Shown here: positions 1 through 8,264 of the stretch, piece after piece
Numbering within the stretch: position 1 is the stretch's first letter
Layout: each line of letters starts with the position of its first letter
From: Alkaliphilus hydrothermalis
Lineage (GTDB): Bacteria; Bacillota; Clostridia; Peptostreptococcales; Natronincolaceae
Direction of reading: 5' to 3'
Assembly: GCF_016908555.1 (NCBI RefSeq)
Contig: NZ_JAFBEE010000017.1
Coordinates: 1 to 61,384, forward strand
Length of the DNA stretch: 61,384 nucleotides
Program-made: the position numbers and the translations under genes
The notes under the pieces: model-generated
The model's input: the letters and a program-made list of their open reading frames with translations, nothing else
Database searches by the model: none
What the model was told of the DNA's origin: nothing

Positions 1-118
1 CACTATTATGTCATGGAACTTTCTTCTAATGTGAGCAAGGCAATATATCCTTTTTATATTTTCAACCTTATTATACCCAGCGTAGCCATCAGTTTTATTC
101 CGATATCGGCATAACACT
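1..118 (-). pseudogene. IS66-family transposase fragment (minus strand)
   Basis: The minus strand reads DGYAGYNKVENIKRIYCLAH followed by IRRKFHD, the DGY-GYN...CLAH block of IS66 transposases, and runs off the window start. Only about 30 diagnostic residues lie inside the window, with a few further in-frame residues upstream (RYRNKTDGY). It faces away from the second IS66 fragment at 119-781, and the two are joined at a palindrome. There is no start codon here, so it is a broken copy unless the window edge hides more. Family assignment rests on the motif alone. Confidence 0.7.
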
Positions 119-122
119 GATG
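87..122. repeat. inverted repeat at the joint of two IS66 copies
   Basis: The two 18-nt arms (87-104 and 105-122) are reverse complements with two mismatches and meet at the palindrome CGATATCG (101-108). Each arm is the same stretch of an IS66 transposase gene just upstream of the DGY motif. The copies diverge further out, so this is a junction between two related elements and not a simple fold-back of one sequence. Confidence 0.75.
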
Positions 123-781
123 GGTACCCAGGGTATAACAGCGTTGTAAATGTCAAAAACATTGGCTGTCTAGCCCACGCCAAAAGATATTTTACAGATG
201 CCATCAAAGCCCTTCCTAAAGATGCTGCTGCCACAAGAACAAAGGCCCATGAAGGGGAACAGTTCTACTCGAAGATCTACGATTATGAGCGTGAATTTAA
301 AGAACTTTCATCTGAGGATCGCCATAGACTGCGCTTAGAAAAGGTAAAGCCAGTTTTCGATGATCTTCTTTCATGGTTAAAAACCGAAAGCCAAAGGTCC
401 CTTCCTAAGAGTAAGCTTGGCGAAGCCATAAAATACTCGCTAAAACAATGGGATAAGCTTACTGGTTTTTTAGAAGATGGCCGATTAGGCTGCGATAACA
501 ATTTGGCAGAGCGAGGGATCAAGCCCTTTGTACTGGGAAGGAAAAACTTCCTATTTGCAAAATCCCCTAAAGGGGCTACTGCCAGTGGCATTGCTTTTAG
601 CATCATCGAAACTGGAAAAGCCAATGGTTTAAAGCCATTTTATTACTTAAACTACCTATTTGAGAAGCTTCCAAACATTAATCTAGAAGATTACGATACA
701 TTGGATGCTTGTTTGCCATGGTCAGAATCTCTACCTGAAGAAATCAGGAGAAAAACCGAGTCTACAGAAGAGAACAATTAG
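119..781 (+). pseudogene. IS66-family transposase, C-terminal part (5' truncated)
   Basis: An open frame starting at the palindromic joint encodes about 220 residues of the C-terminal half of an IS66 transposase (DDE type, cut-and-paste). Visible motifs in order are DGYPGYN, CLAHAKRYF, a helical middle region, and the diagnostic DNNLAERGIKPFVLGRKN followed by KGATASGIAFSIIETGKANG. Full-length family members are about 500 residues, so the N-terminal half with the leucine-zipper and zinc-finger regions is missing. An ATG at 503 lies inside the conserved domain and is not a natural start. An intrinsic terminator follows at 787-820. It is likely inactive. Confidence 0.85.
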
Positions 782-786
782 ATGAG

Positions 787-820
787 AGATCGTTTCCGAT
801 ATTGAGGGAACGATCTTTTT
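787..820 (+). terminator. intrinsic terminator after the IS66 remnant
   Basis: Stem arms AGATCGTTTCC and GGGAACGATCT around an 8-nt loop, then a run of T. It sits 6 nt after the transposase stop codon and would also separate it from the convergent nuclease remnant. Confidence 0.7.
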
Positions 821-848
821 CAATTATACTGTCTCACTTAATGGATGG

Positions 849-1449
849 CTATGTGTACTGGAATTTACGCTTACTTCTATTCTCAGGCAGGTAGTACAGA
901 CTAGCAGCCTGAGGTCTCACGCCAAGATTTGCTTCAGTCAATATTAGGTAAAGTAGCAGTTGTATATGTCCCATGGGAGTCATCAAGCTTCCCGTTTTAT
1001 AATCTAACACTTCAATTACATGGTCACTTCTTTCATAGACCTTATCTAATTTCCCACATAGAATAAAGTTGTCTGTTTCCTTATAGAGCATAGATTCTAT
1101 AATAAGGTTTTTAACATCTTGATCTAAAGGATTATGGTGGTAGGTATTGAGTAACCCCAAACCCCTATTCCAAAACTCCTTTTCCTCTATCGGAGAACCA
1201 TAACCATCACTAATCCAGTTCTTATGTAGTAGGGTGTGCAATAGGTCTAGTCTCTTGAATCCCTTGTTAGTAACTTGATTATAATCTGCTAATGTCGTAT
1301 GGATACTGTTGCCGAAGGCAATGTGACTCTTTACTTTGATCAAGTTAACCTCCCATTAGCCTATCAATATACTTGTACTTAAATTTCCTTTTACACTGGT
1401 GGAAAGTTTTAATGCTTGTACAGCTAATAATGAGCTTGTTTTGATTCAC
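849..1449 (-). pseudogene. PD-(D/E)XK (RecB-like) nuclease, frameshifted
   Basis: The product resembles the stand-alone PDDEXK_1/RecB-family nuclease domain. The upstream piece starts at GTG 1449 behind AAGGAGGG and reads TSIKTFHQCKRKFKYKYIDR (a typical N-terminal helix of the family) before a TAA at 1347-1345. The rest continues in another frame from TTG 1343: HIAFGNSIHTTLADYN, then GKLDKVYE and VIEVLDYKTG (the catalytic D and (D/E)XK region). Skipping one base at the TAA restores a continuous protein. The C-terminus also looks short and stops close to the IS66 remnant. Reading it as a decayed gene is most likely. Coupled reinitiation at TTG 1343 is possible because GGGAGGT precedes it at good spacing. 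Confidence 0.6.
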
Positions 1450-1564
1450 TTGTATCCCTCCTTGAGATTAGGATGTACGTTTTGTGGAAAAATATTTATA
1501 AAAATAAATAAAATTTAAAATTTTAATTAAAAGTTTCCGTAAAAAAAATCCCTATATAAGGGAT

Positions 1565-1984
1565 TTAACGATTAGCTCTATGTAATTTTATTAATGTTTC
1601 AAATTCTTGCTGTATATGATTACTAATAATACTCACATTCTCTAAAGTGCAGCCATATTCAGAAATAGTAGCCATAAAAGAATTAATGATTAACTTCATC
1701 TGTTGTTTGCAATATTCTGTTGCCTCAGCATCCTGTGTACCTAGATCAAATTGTACGTCAGAGTTAATATCATAGAGGGGTAATATTTCACCAGGGGGAA
1801 TACCCAACTTAGAGATTATGCTACTTAATAATTCTAGCTTAAAAACGTCATACTTAGCATTTTCAATGTGATTAACTAGTCCACCAGAAACACCAATGCT
1901 TTTAGCAAAATTTTCAGTTGAAATATTGTTTTCTTTTCTATACTTCCAAACCTTTCTTCCTAGACCTTCATAAATCTTTGACAT
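1565..1984 (-). CDS. XRE-family helix-turn-helix transcriptional regulator
   Basis: A 139-residue protein with an N-terminal HTH_3 domain at about residues 8-65 (GRKVWKYRKENNISTENFAK, then SGGLVNHIENAKYD), followed by a helical tail probably used for oligomerisation. ATG 1984 has AAGGGGG 7 nt upstream. It is divergent from the small ORF and serine recombinase that follow on the plus strand, the usual arrangement for a prophage- or ICE-type repressor controlling an integration module. A target operator would be expected between 1985 and 2142. None is obvious beyond AT-rich sequence. Confidence 0.85.
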   Translation of the reverse strand: MSKIYEGLGRKVWKYRKENNISTENFAKSIGVSGGLVNHIENAKYDVFKLELLSSIISKLGIPPGEILPLYDINSDVQFDLGTQDAEATEYCKQQMKLIINSFMATISEYGCTLENVSIISNHIQQEFETLIKLHRANR

Positions 1985-2142
1985 CTAAACACCCCCTTGT
2001 AAGCAATTATTACCAATTATTTAAAGAATATATACAGATGTATATAAAATATTGCTAGAATCGTAAGATTTACTAGAATTGCTACTCAACTTCTATACAT
2101 AGGACAACTACTGATCTTCATACCATTTACCAGGGGGATGTT

Positions 2143-2268
2143 ATGAAAAAGTTAGATAAAATTATTGTTGAAGAGGTATTTAAGTCAGATACCATAGATG
2201 AAAGGATTAAAAAACTGGAGGATATATTGCATAAACTGATTAAGAAAAAAGAGTCTAACAATTATTAA
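2143..2268 (+). CDS. small charged helical protein next to recombinase
   Basis: A 41-residue ORF, MKKLDKIIVEEVF..., starting at ATG 2143 with CAGGGGG just upstream and ending at TAA 2266-2268. The sequence is rich in K, E and I/L and predicts one or two amphipathic helices. I recognise no family. Its position between a divergent repressor and a large serine recombinase, with its own good ribosome binding site, supports it being a real accessory gene, perhaps a recombination directionality or regulatory factor. That role is inferred from context only. Confidence 0.5.
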   Translation: MKKLDKIIVEEVFKSDTIDERIKKLEDILHKLIKKKESNNY

Positions 2269-2357
2269 CAGAATTATAACTGCATGCTTTGGATATAATT
2301 TCTCTAAGGTAAATTAGCAGTTATACTTCCCAAATAAAGTAAAGGAGGTATAACTAA

Positions 2358-3923
2358 TTGAAAAAGGTAGCAATTTATTGCAGGCTTAGTGATGAAGATC
2401 GTAATAAAGTAAATAAGTTAGATGATAGTGAAAGTATACAAAACCAGAAAAACCTTTTAATGAAGTATGCCTTCGAACAAGAATGGGACATATATAAGAT
2501 TTACAGTGATGATGATTATTCAGGATTGGATAAAGAACGGCCTGAATTTAACCAAATGATTGAAGATGCTGAAGGAGGTAAATTTGAAATAATACTTTGT
2601 AAGCATCAATCTAGATTTTCTAGAGATATTGAAGTGATTGAAAAATATCTACATAATAAGTTTATTGAGTGGGGAATTCGTTTTGTTAGTCTAACGGATC
2701 ACGTTGATACATTAGACAAGGGAAATAAAAAATCTAGACAGATAAACAGTTTAGTAAATGAGTGGTATTGTGAAGACATTAGCGAAGCAATTAGAGCAAC
2801 ATTTAAAATAAAGAGGGAACAAGGTAAATACATCGGTTCCTTTGCAACCTATGGATATATGAAAGATCCTGAAGATAAAAATAGTCTAGTTGTAGATGAA
2901 GAAGCTGCTAGAGTTGTTAAAATGATATTTGATTGGTATCTTAATGGCTATGGTACACAACATATCGCATATATGCTAAATGACAGGGGCATTCCCAATC
3001 CGACTAAGTACAAAAGGAGTAAGGGATTAAAATATATTAATTCCGCTCAAGTAGATGGATACGGACTGTGGAATAAGACGACTATTAGAAGAATACTTAG
3101 AAATGAAATTTATATTGGAAATATGGTACAGGGTAAAAAGGAAAAAGTTAATTATAAATCTAAGAAGGTAATTGCTAAGGACCAAGATGACTGGATTGTT
3201 GTTAGAGATACCCATGAAGCCATTATAGATCGAAGTGTGTTTAATAAAGTGCAAAGTAGAATAGACAATAATGTCAGAAGTACTGGTAAAGGTAGAGTAC
3301 ATATATTTGCAACAAAAGTAAGGTGTATGGATTGTGGAAATACCATGACAAAAGTAAGAAGTTCACAGGGACATGAATATTTAAGGTGTAAGCTATATGC
3401 AAGAAGCCCTAAGAAAAAGCTGTGTACTATTCATAGCATAAGGTTAGATCAATTAAAGGAAGAAGTTTTTGAAAGAGTTAAGAAACACATTCAGTTAGTT
3501 GATGAAGGTAGACTTGGAACTATATTAAAGCAGGAAATAGAGATAAATGAAATAAAGAACAACTTAAATACAGAGATGAAAAAAGTTGAGGAGAAAATCT
3601 GTCAAAAAGAATTAATTATAAAAAATCTCTACATAGATAAAGTAAATGGGCTTATAGCTGCAAGTCAGTTTAATCAACTAAATGATGGATTTCTAAAGGA
3701 AAAGTCTAATCTGGAAAAGATGAAGGTCAATTTACAGGAAGAGATTAAAACATTAAGTGGAAAGTCTCAAGCTATTGACCATTGGGTTGCGGTAGTGAAG
3801 AAATATAAGGACATTAAAGGGTTAACCCATGAGGTTGTTAATGAGTTGATAGATTATATTGAGATAGGAGAAAAAGATAAGAAAATAGGAGAGCAGAAAA
3901 TTAAGGTGCATTGGAACTTTTAA
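2358..3923 (+). CDS. large serine recombinase (site-specific integrase/resolvase)
   Basis: A 521-residue protein with the full large-serine-recombinase plan. It has an N-terminal resolvase domain (residues 1-150) with the catalytic serine in YCRLSDED (S11) and the arginine motif SRFSRD, a Recombinase domain (about 160-300, YGYMKDPEDKN...RRILRNEIYIGNM), a zinc ribbon (CMDCGNTMTKV...LRCKLYARSPKKKLCTIHS), and a C-terminal coiled coil (about 385-470). Translation starts at TTG 2358 behind AAAGGAGG. Such enzymes integrate or excise phages and small elements without a tyrosine nucleophile. The neighbouring repressor and the disrupted PRK06851-like gene at 6.7 kb suggest it once mobilised this island. 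I could not define att sites. Confidence 0.93.
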   Translation: MKKVAIYCRLSDEDRNKVNKLDDSESIQNQKNLLMKYAFEQEWDIYKIYSDDDYSGLDKERPEFNQMIEDAEGGKFEIILCKHQSRFSRDIEVIEKYLHNKFIEWGIRFVSLTDHVDTLDKGNKKSRQINSLVNEWYCEDISEAIRATFKIKREQGKYIGSFATYGYMKDPEDKNSLVVDEEAARVVKMIFDWYLNGYGTQHIAYMLNDRGIPNPTKYKRSKGLKYINSAQVDGYGLWNKTTIRRILRNEIYIGNMVQGKKEKVNYKSKKVIAKDQDDWIVVRDTHEAIIDRSVFNKVQSRIDNNVRSTGKGRVHIFATKVRCMDCGNTMTKVRSSQGHEYLRCKLYARSPKKKLCTIHSIRLDQLKEEVFERVKKHIQLVDEGRLGTILKQEIEINEIKNNLNTEMKKVEEKICQKELIIKNLYIDKVNGLIAASQFNQLNDGFLKEKSNLEKMKVNLQEEIKTLSGKSQAIDHWVAVVKKYKDIKGLTHEVVNELIDYIEIGEKDKKIGEQKIKVHWNF

Positions 3924-4298
3924 AAAGTCACCATCCAGTACTTTATCAAATGTAATGTCAGTATGGACTAATCAAAGTAAATTAATAAGTCTTGAGATAT
4001 TAGAATAGAAGTATCTATTGTAATACTAAAATCCACTTTCTATTAATAATTATACAATTCAAAGAAGGAAAAATAAAGTTTTTGAAGAATGTAAAAAGTG
4101 GTATAAAGAAAATGAGAAGAGATTTTAATTTTTATTAATTAATGATATGATAGCTTTAAAGAGAAACGTTAATCTGAATAAGTTTGTTCTCAATGGAGAC
4201 AATCAAGAAGGATAAATAAAATAAATTAAATGCTATATTGATATGCTTAATATCTACTGATTTTATTTTAGAAATAATAGAGACTTTGGGGGATTGCT
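3924..4298. other. gene-free stretch between recombinase and ATPase
   Basis: About 375 nt of AT-rich sequence with stops in all frames and no recognised RNA or repeat. The last 100 nt presumably carry the promoter of the ATPase operon. A fragment near 4060-4128 could be translated for some 20 codons (KEGKIKFLKNVKSGIKKMRRDF-like) and may be a gene remnant, but I cannot name it. Confidence 0.4.
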
Positions 4299-5702
4299 AT
4301 GTTAAAAACAATGTCATTAGTCAATTTCAAAGCGTTTAAAGATTCAGGAACAGTTGACTTGAAGAAAATTAATGTCTTCTTGGGACAAAATAGTTCTGGA
4401 AAGTCCAGCTTTTTAAAAGCGTTGCTGATATTAAAAAACACTTTGCATGAAAACGATAATAACACTGCTTTGTATCTTAATAATGACACAGGGCCTTTTG
4501 GTAGTATTCTATATGGAAAAAGCGATAAGCCTCATATTACATTTGAAATGGGTTTTGATGATAATGAGAAAATTAGTGAATTTAGAGATGTTCTTAATGA
4601 TAAAACGTTCATAACTTTAATGTTAGTCAGAATGAAGAAGAATATCAAAACATTTAATGAATATGAGGAAGTAGCTAAGAAAGAATTTGTTAATTATACG
4701 AAGAATTCTATAAAAACAGTTAAAGTAACTTTTAAAGAAACACAAAAAAAGCCATCTACAGTTGAAGAGTTTGAATTGACTTTTTCAAACAAAGATACAT
4801 GCCGTATTTATATGGAAAGAAATGCTTATTATATTCAATACAATGACTTTAACTTTAAAAATAAACCAAATTTATTGTTGCCAAACAAATTCTTATTCGA
4901 TTTCAACTTAACTAAAACACATAATATAAATGATCATGATGCTGATATGCTGTTTAAAATATTATTAGCTATTAAAGAAGTAGAAGTAAAGTTACAAAAC
5001 TTTGCAAAGAGAGTTATACATATTGAACCTTTTAGAGATAAACCTGAGAGATTAAAATTAATTACCAATTTCAAATTTAACTCTGTGGGATCTAGAGGAG
5101 AAAATACCATTTCAACTCTTATAGGTTTAGACAATGAATCGAATACTAATAGTAAAAGAAGTAATGTAACAATCAAAAAGTCAATGAATAAATGGCTTAA
5201 TGAATTTGATCTAGCTGAAACGATTGAGGTTGAAGAATCTAAGAATAATCAATATTTATTAACAGTAACAAATAAGTATACAGGAATAAAATGTAACATT
5301 GCTGATGTCGGAGTTGGAACATCTCAACTGTTACCTATAATTATCGAGTCAATTAATACTCCAAATGATACTGTTTTGTTTATTGAAGAGCCTGAAACAC
5401 ATATACATCCCAATGCACAGGCTAAATTAGGACAATTATTTGTCGATTGTGCATTAAAACAAAATAAGAGTTTCTTTATAGAAACTCATAGCATGTACTT
5501 AGTTAAACAACTACAAATATCAGTTGCAAAAGGTGACATTAAAGCTGACGATGTCGGTATATATTATTTTCAACAATCATCTGAGGGTACTAATATTAAA
5601 AATTTAAAGCTTCAGGGGAATGGACAATTTGCTGAGGAAATCCCAAAAGGCTTTTTTGATGTGCCTTTTAATTTAAGTAATGAATTAAGAAAATATTTAT
5701 AG
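4299..5702 (+). CDS. AAA family ATPase with DUF3696-like C-terminus
   Basis: A 467-residue ABC/SMC-type ATPase of the AAA_15/AAA_21 group. Walker A is GQNSSGKSS (K35), an ABC-like signature GVGTSQLLPI lies near residues 337-346, Walker B is VLFIEEPETHIHP (E363/E364), and the switch histidine is in IETHS (H397). The last about 80 residues (DDVGIYYFQQSSEG...GFFDVPF) match the DUF3696 style. Proteins of this type (OLD, PARIS AriA, GajA-like) sense invaders and control a toxic partner. ATG 4299 has TTGGGGG upstream. The next gene starts 21 nt after the stop with its own ribosome binding site, so the two form an operon. Base composition is lower in GC than the flanking core genes, which agrees with transfer. 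Confidence 0.88.
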   Translation: MLKTMSLVNFKAFKDSGTVDLKKINVFLGQNSSGKSSFLKALLILKNTLHENDNNTALYLNNDTGPFGSILYGKSDKPHITFEMGFDDNEKISEFRDVLNDKTFITLMLVRMKKNIKTFNEYEEVAKKEFVNYTKNSIKTVKVTFKETQKKPSTVEEFELTFSNKDTCRIYMERNAYYIQYNDFNFKNKPNLLLPNKFLFDFNLTKTHNINDHDADMLFKILLAIKEVEVKLQNFAKRVIHIEPFRDKPERLKLITNFKFNSVGSRGENTISTLIGLDNESNTNSKRSNVTIKKSMNKWLNEFDLAETIEVEESKNNQYLLTVTNKYTGIKCNIADVGVGTSQLLPIIIESINTPNDTVLFIEEPETHIHPNAQAKLGQLFVDCALKQNKSFFIETHSMYLVKQLQISVAKGDIKADDVGIYYFQQSSEGTNIKNLKLQGNGQFAEEIPKGFFDVPFNLSNELRKYL

Positions 5703-5723
5703 AGGTTTAACAAGGGGGAGCAA

Positions 5724-6614
5724 ATGAATTTACAAATTACGGTGCATAAGACTATTTTAGATAGCATATTTACTGCCATTCGGTCAGATAGTAATTTACT
5801 GAATATGAATATTAGATTAAATAGGCATACATTAATTACTAGCAATAAATTAATTGCTCTATGGGAAGAACATGCAGAAAAGAATGGATATTTAGAGGAC
5901 TTTAGGTATTGGCTATTTAGCATTGAGAATGAAGCTATGCGTTTTAAACAAGTATCGCTAAAGACTGAATGCAAAGCAATAGGGGATTGTACTGAAGAAG
6001 ATAAAATACTTATTAATACCTGTCATGAATCCGACGATAAGATAATAGTAGGAGATTTGTCTTCAAAAATATGTTTTCAAAATCGGGACCTAAAATTTAT
6101 TAAGAAAGTTGATTTTTCAAAACCACCTAAGGCAGGAATTACACTTACTGATATAGAAAATGTTGTTAATCATAGGATATATAAAGATATTTTTAATATT
6201 TATGAGACACCTTTGCTTATAAGAGTAGATAAGAACAAATCGGCTACCCTATTAGCTCAACATTTATCAATATTTCTTAAAAACAGTAAAAAAGTAATTA
6301 TTCAAGATAGGTATTTACCAAGAGATGAAAATAATAGGAAAAACTTAAAAGAATACATATTACCTTATTTAGATAAAAATAATACAGAAATACAATTTAT
6401 TATCTCTAAAAAAGATGGATCTAAGAAGCGTGACTTTGAAAACTTTGAAGGATTTAAATCCACAGTTAAATGCAAAGATGAAGAAGAAGTTCATGAGTCT
6501 TTTATTGATACAGATAATTTTTTCATTACTTTAGGATATAGGATGAATATTTTTGGAGCAAGAGGTAACACCAATAAGGAAATCGTAAGGATAGATAGAA
6601 AAGTACATTCTTAG
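5724..6614 (+). CDS. unknown partner of the AAA ATPase, possible effector
   Basis: A 296-residue protein that I do not recognise as a named family. Two parts can be seen. Residues 1-115 look like a degenerate PIN-type fold: helix, then EEDKILINTC (91-100) and a D in IIVGD (107-111), spaced like the acidic residues of PIN nucleases. Residues 150-296 look like a phospholipase-D/MIT-C-like fold: KKVIIQDRYLP (189-199), then HESFIDTDNFFITLGY (257-272). Both readings are pattern-level inference. The gene follows the ATPase by 21 nt behind AAGGGGG and ends near a truncated gene, so the pair looks like one cassette. In comparable ATPase cassettes the second gene is the nuclease or toxin. Confidence 0.6.
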   Translation: MNLQITVHKTILDSIFTAIRSDSNLLNMNIRLNRHTLITSNKLIALWEEHAEKNGYLEDFRYWLFSIENEAMRFKQVSLKTECKAIGDCTEEDKILINTCHESDDKIIVGDLSSKICFQNRDLKFIKKVDFSKPPKAGITLTDIENVVNHRIYKDIFNIYETPLLIRVDKNKSATLLAQHLSIFLKNSKKVIIQDRYLPRDENNRKNLKEYILPYLDKNNTEIQFIISKKDGSKKRDFENFEGFKSTVKCKDEEEVHESFIDTDNFFITLGYRMNIFGARGNTNKEIVRIDRKVHS

Positions 6615-6713
6615 TGTTTGATAACGTATATAGTTTAATACTTGATATACTCAACATAAGTGGGGTTAAACTTATATCAATAATGAAATAGACCGATTTT
6701 TCAACACTAATAG

Positions 6714-7526
6714 TGTGCTTACAAGTCCGCACCCCATGTAATCGACCCTAAATTCCCAGGAGCCATTGATGAGATCATCAATCTAGGGGAGCATTGGGAG
6801 GAAGAAGCACTAAGGGGAAATAGAAAAGACATCTATGAGTCTACTACCCACAATAGTAAGATATATAAAAGAGTCTATAAGTTTCTGGGGGCAGCCAAAT
6901 TAATTCATGATGACTTAGAATGGATCTACAACGAAGCAACAGACCAATTAAATACTAAGATTGCTTTTGATGCATTCAGGGAAGAAATATTTAAGGGCCT
7001 CAGCAAACAAGTGAAACTATCAAAGGAAAGACATTTATTCGGTAGTGCCTTTACCTTTTTCGGACATATCAATCATAGAGACACATATATTGCCCACTTG
7101 GAAATTAACTACAGCATAGTTGGTTCCTCCATTAATAGTAAGTCTAAATTATTAAAGCAAATTGCAGACCAATATGTATATATGGGCTATGACGTAGACT
7201 TTTACCATGAGCCATTGGTTCCTGAGAGATTAGAAGCAATCGTCATTCCAGAGCTAAATATGTCCATCACAGGATATCAAGTAAAGGGTTCCAAGAAGGT
7301 TTTAGACTTAGATCAATATCTAAGGGAAAATGTAATGGATGGCTATACTGAAGAATTAGCAATAAGCAAAGACTATTATGAAAAATTGATGGATCAAGTA
7401 TATGGCAACTTAAAGAAAACGAAGATTAATCATGACAAGATGGAAACCTTCTACACACCTAATATTAGATTTAAGGAAATTGACAAAGTGACAGCGGATT
7501 TATTGAATAGAATATTGAAATTCTAG
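6714..7526 (+). pseudogene. PRK06851-like P-loop ATPase, 5' truncated
   Basis: An open frame after TAG 6711-6713 encodes about 270 residues beginning CAYKSAPHVIDPKFPGAIDE, which matches the middle of PRK06851-type proteins (about 370 residues, two P-loop halves). The N-terminal half with the first P-loop is absent. In the C-terminal half, RHLFGSAFT and YHEPLVPERLEAIVIPELNMSI are conserved, but the second P-loop reads GSSINSKSK where GxPGTGKST is expected, so nucleotide binding is probably lost. A GTG at 7011 could start a 171-residue product, but it lies inside the conserved domain. The break around 6.71 kb directly follows the ATPase cassette and looks like an insertion or deletion end point. 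Confidence 0.65.
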
Positions 7527-7550
7527 TGTTGTGTTTAAGTGCTCAATAAT

Positions 7551-7577
7551 AAAAAACTCCCTTTGGGGGTTTTTTTT
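7551..7577 (+). terminator. intrinsic terminator
   Basis: AAAAAACTCCC, a 3-nt loop and GGGGGTTTTTTTT, 25 nt after the stop of the PRK06851-like remnant. The T-run is eight long. Confidence 0.85.
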
Positions 7578-7632
7578 GCACATAATCATATTTTCTTGTG
7601 AGTTATTGTGTATCCAGAAAATTAAAAAAATA

Positions 7633-7662
7633 TTGATAGAAAATTGTAAAATATGGTATACT
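7633..7662 (+). promoter_or_regulatory. sigma-A type promoter of the 7731 gene
   Basis: TTGATA (7633-7638), an 18-nt spacer and TATACT (7657-7662). The last 20 nt (7643-7662) are identical to 8184-8203 in front of the next gene, so the two genes share a promoter core. Confidence 0.65.
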
Positions 7663-7730
7663 TATCTTATTACATAATAAGTAAACTTAGATATAAATTA
7701 GAATTTGAAACATCGGGGGGAGGTGAGTAT

Positions 7731-8018
7731 ATGAGACTTAGAGAATTTGAAGACACTAAGACGAGAAATCGAGAGTATGAGGATGTAAAAAATCAGATGC
7801 AGAACGCCCACACTACGAAGCAAAGTGTAATGTTGATATTAAAAGGAGTAATATTTGCTGTCATCTTAACAGTTTGTGAATATGTTTTAAGAAAATATGA
7901 AATTCCATCAGCAGTCTTAAGGATTGTGTTGCGAGTTGGTTTTTTTGGTTCTTTTTTGGGATTGTTTTATATTCCGTATGGACTCCATCATTTGATAAAA
8001 AGTTTAAGGCAAAATTAG
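7731..8018 (+). CDS. small membrane protein, two transmembrane segments
   Basis: A 95-residue protein starting at ATG 7731, chosen because a strong GGGGGGAGGTGAG lies just upstream. A longer reading from 7653 would begin inside the promoter. The N-terminal 35 residues are charged and helical (MRLREFEDTKTRNREYEDVK). Two hydrophobic segments follow at about 36-55 and 68-88, with a short basic tail. I recognise no family. It has its own promoter and terminator and so is a single-gene unit. Confidence 0.65.
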   Translation: MRLREFEDTKTRNREYEDVKNQMQNAHTTKQSVMLILKGVIFAVILTVCEYVLRKYEIPSAVLRIVLRVGFFGSFLGLFYIPYGLHHLIKSLRQN

Positions 8019-8085
8019 TGGAATAAATAACTTCTATTTAAAAAGGTAGTCTAACCGGACGGCGAAAAATTTTAAGAGATATATT

Positions 8086-8130
8086 AGGAATGGCTATACA
8101 CTTGAAAATATAGTCATTCCTTTTTATTTT
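8086..8130 (+). terminator. intrinsic terminator
   Basis: A 12-13 bp stem (AGGAATGGCTATA with TATAGTCATTCCT, one G-T pair) and a loop of about 10 nt, followed by TTTTTATTTT. It ends the transcript of the small membrane protein gene. Confidence 0.8.
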
Positions 8131-8183
8131 CAGACTTACTTGTATAATAGTAAATGCTGTAAATATAGAATATTTTTAAAACT

Positions 8184-8203
8184 ATTGTAAAATATGGTAT
8201 ACT
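8184..8203 (+). promoter_or_regulatory. promoter core shared with the upstream gene
   Basis: These 20 nt, ending in TATACT, are identical to 7643-7662. The -35 region here is weak (TTTTAA at 8174-8179). It lies 60 nt upstream of the CPBP protease start. Confidence 0.5.
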
Positions 8204-8264
8204 CAACTTGTTGGATAAGTAAAAACAGATTGATAATAAGTATTCGATAAGGGGGCTAGGGTAT

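Noticed and set aside
849..1343. Intact 164-residue nuclease gene from TTG 1343
   Set aside because: The family N-terminus is encoded just upstream in another frame from GTG 1449, so the longer, frameshifted reading explains more.
7011..7526. Independent 171-residue gene starting at GTG 7011
   Set aside because: Homology continues in the same frame back to about 6720, so this is the end of a truncated larger gene, and the GTG lacks a ribosome binding site.
7653..7730. N-terminal extension of the small membrane protein
   Set aside because: It would begin inside the promoter -10 region. The strong ribosome binding site before ATG 7731 decides the start.
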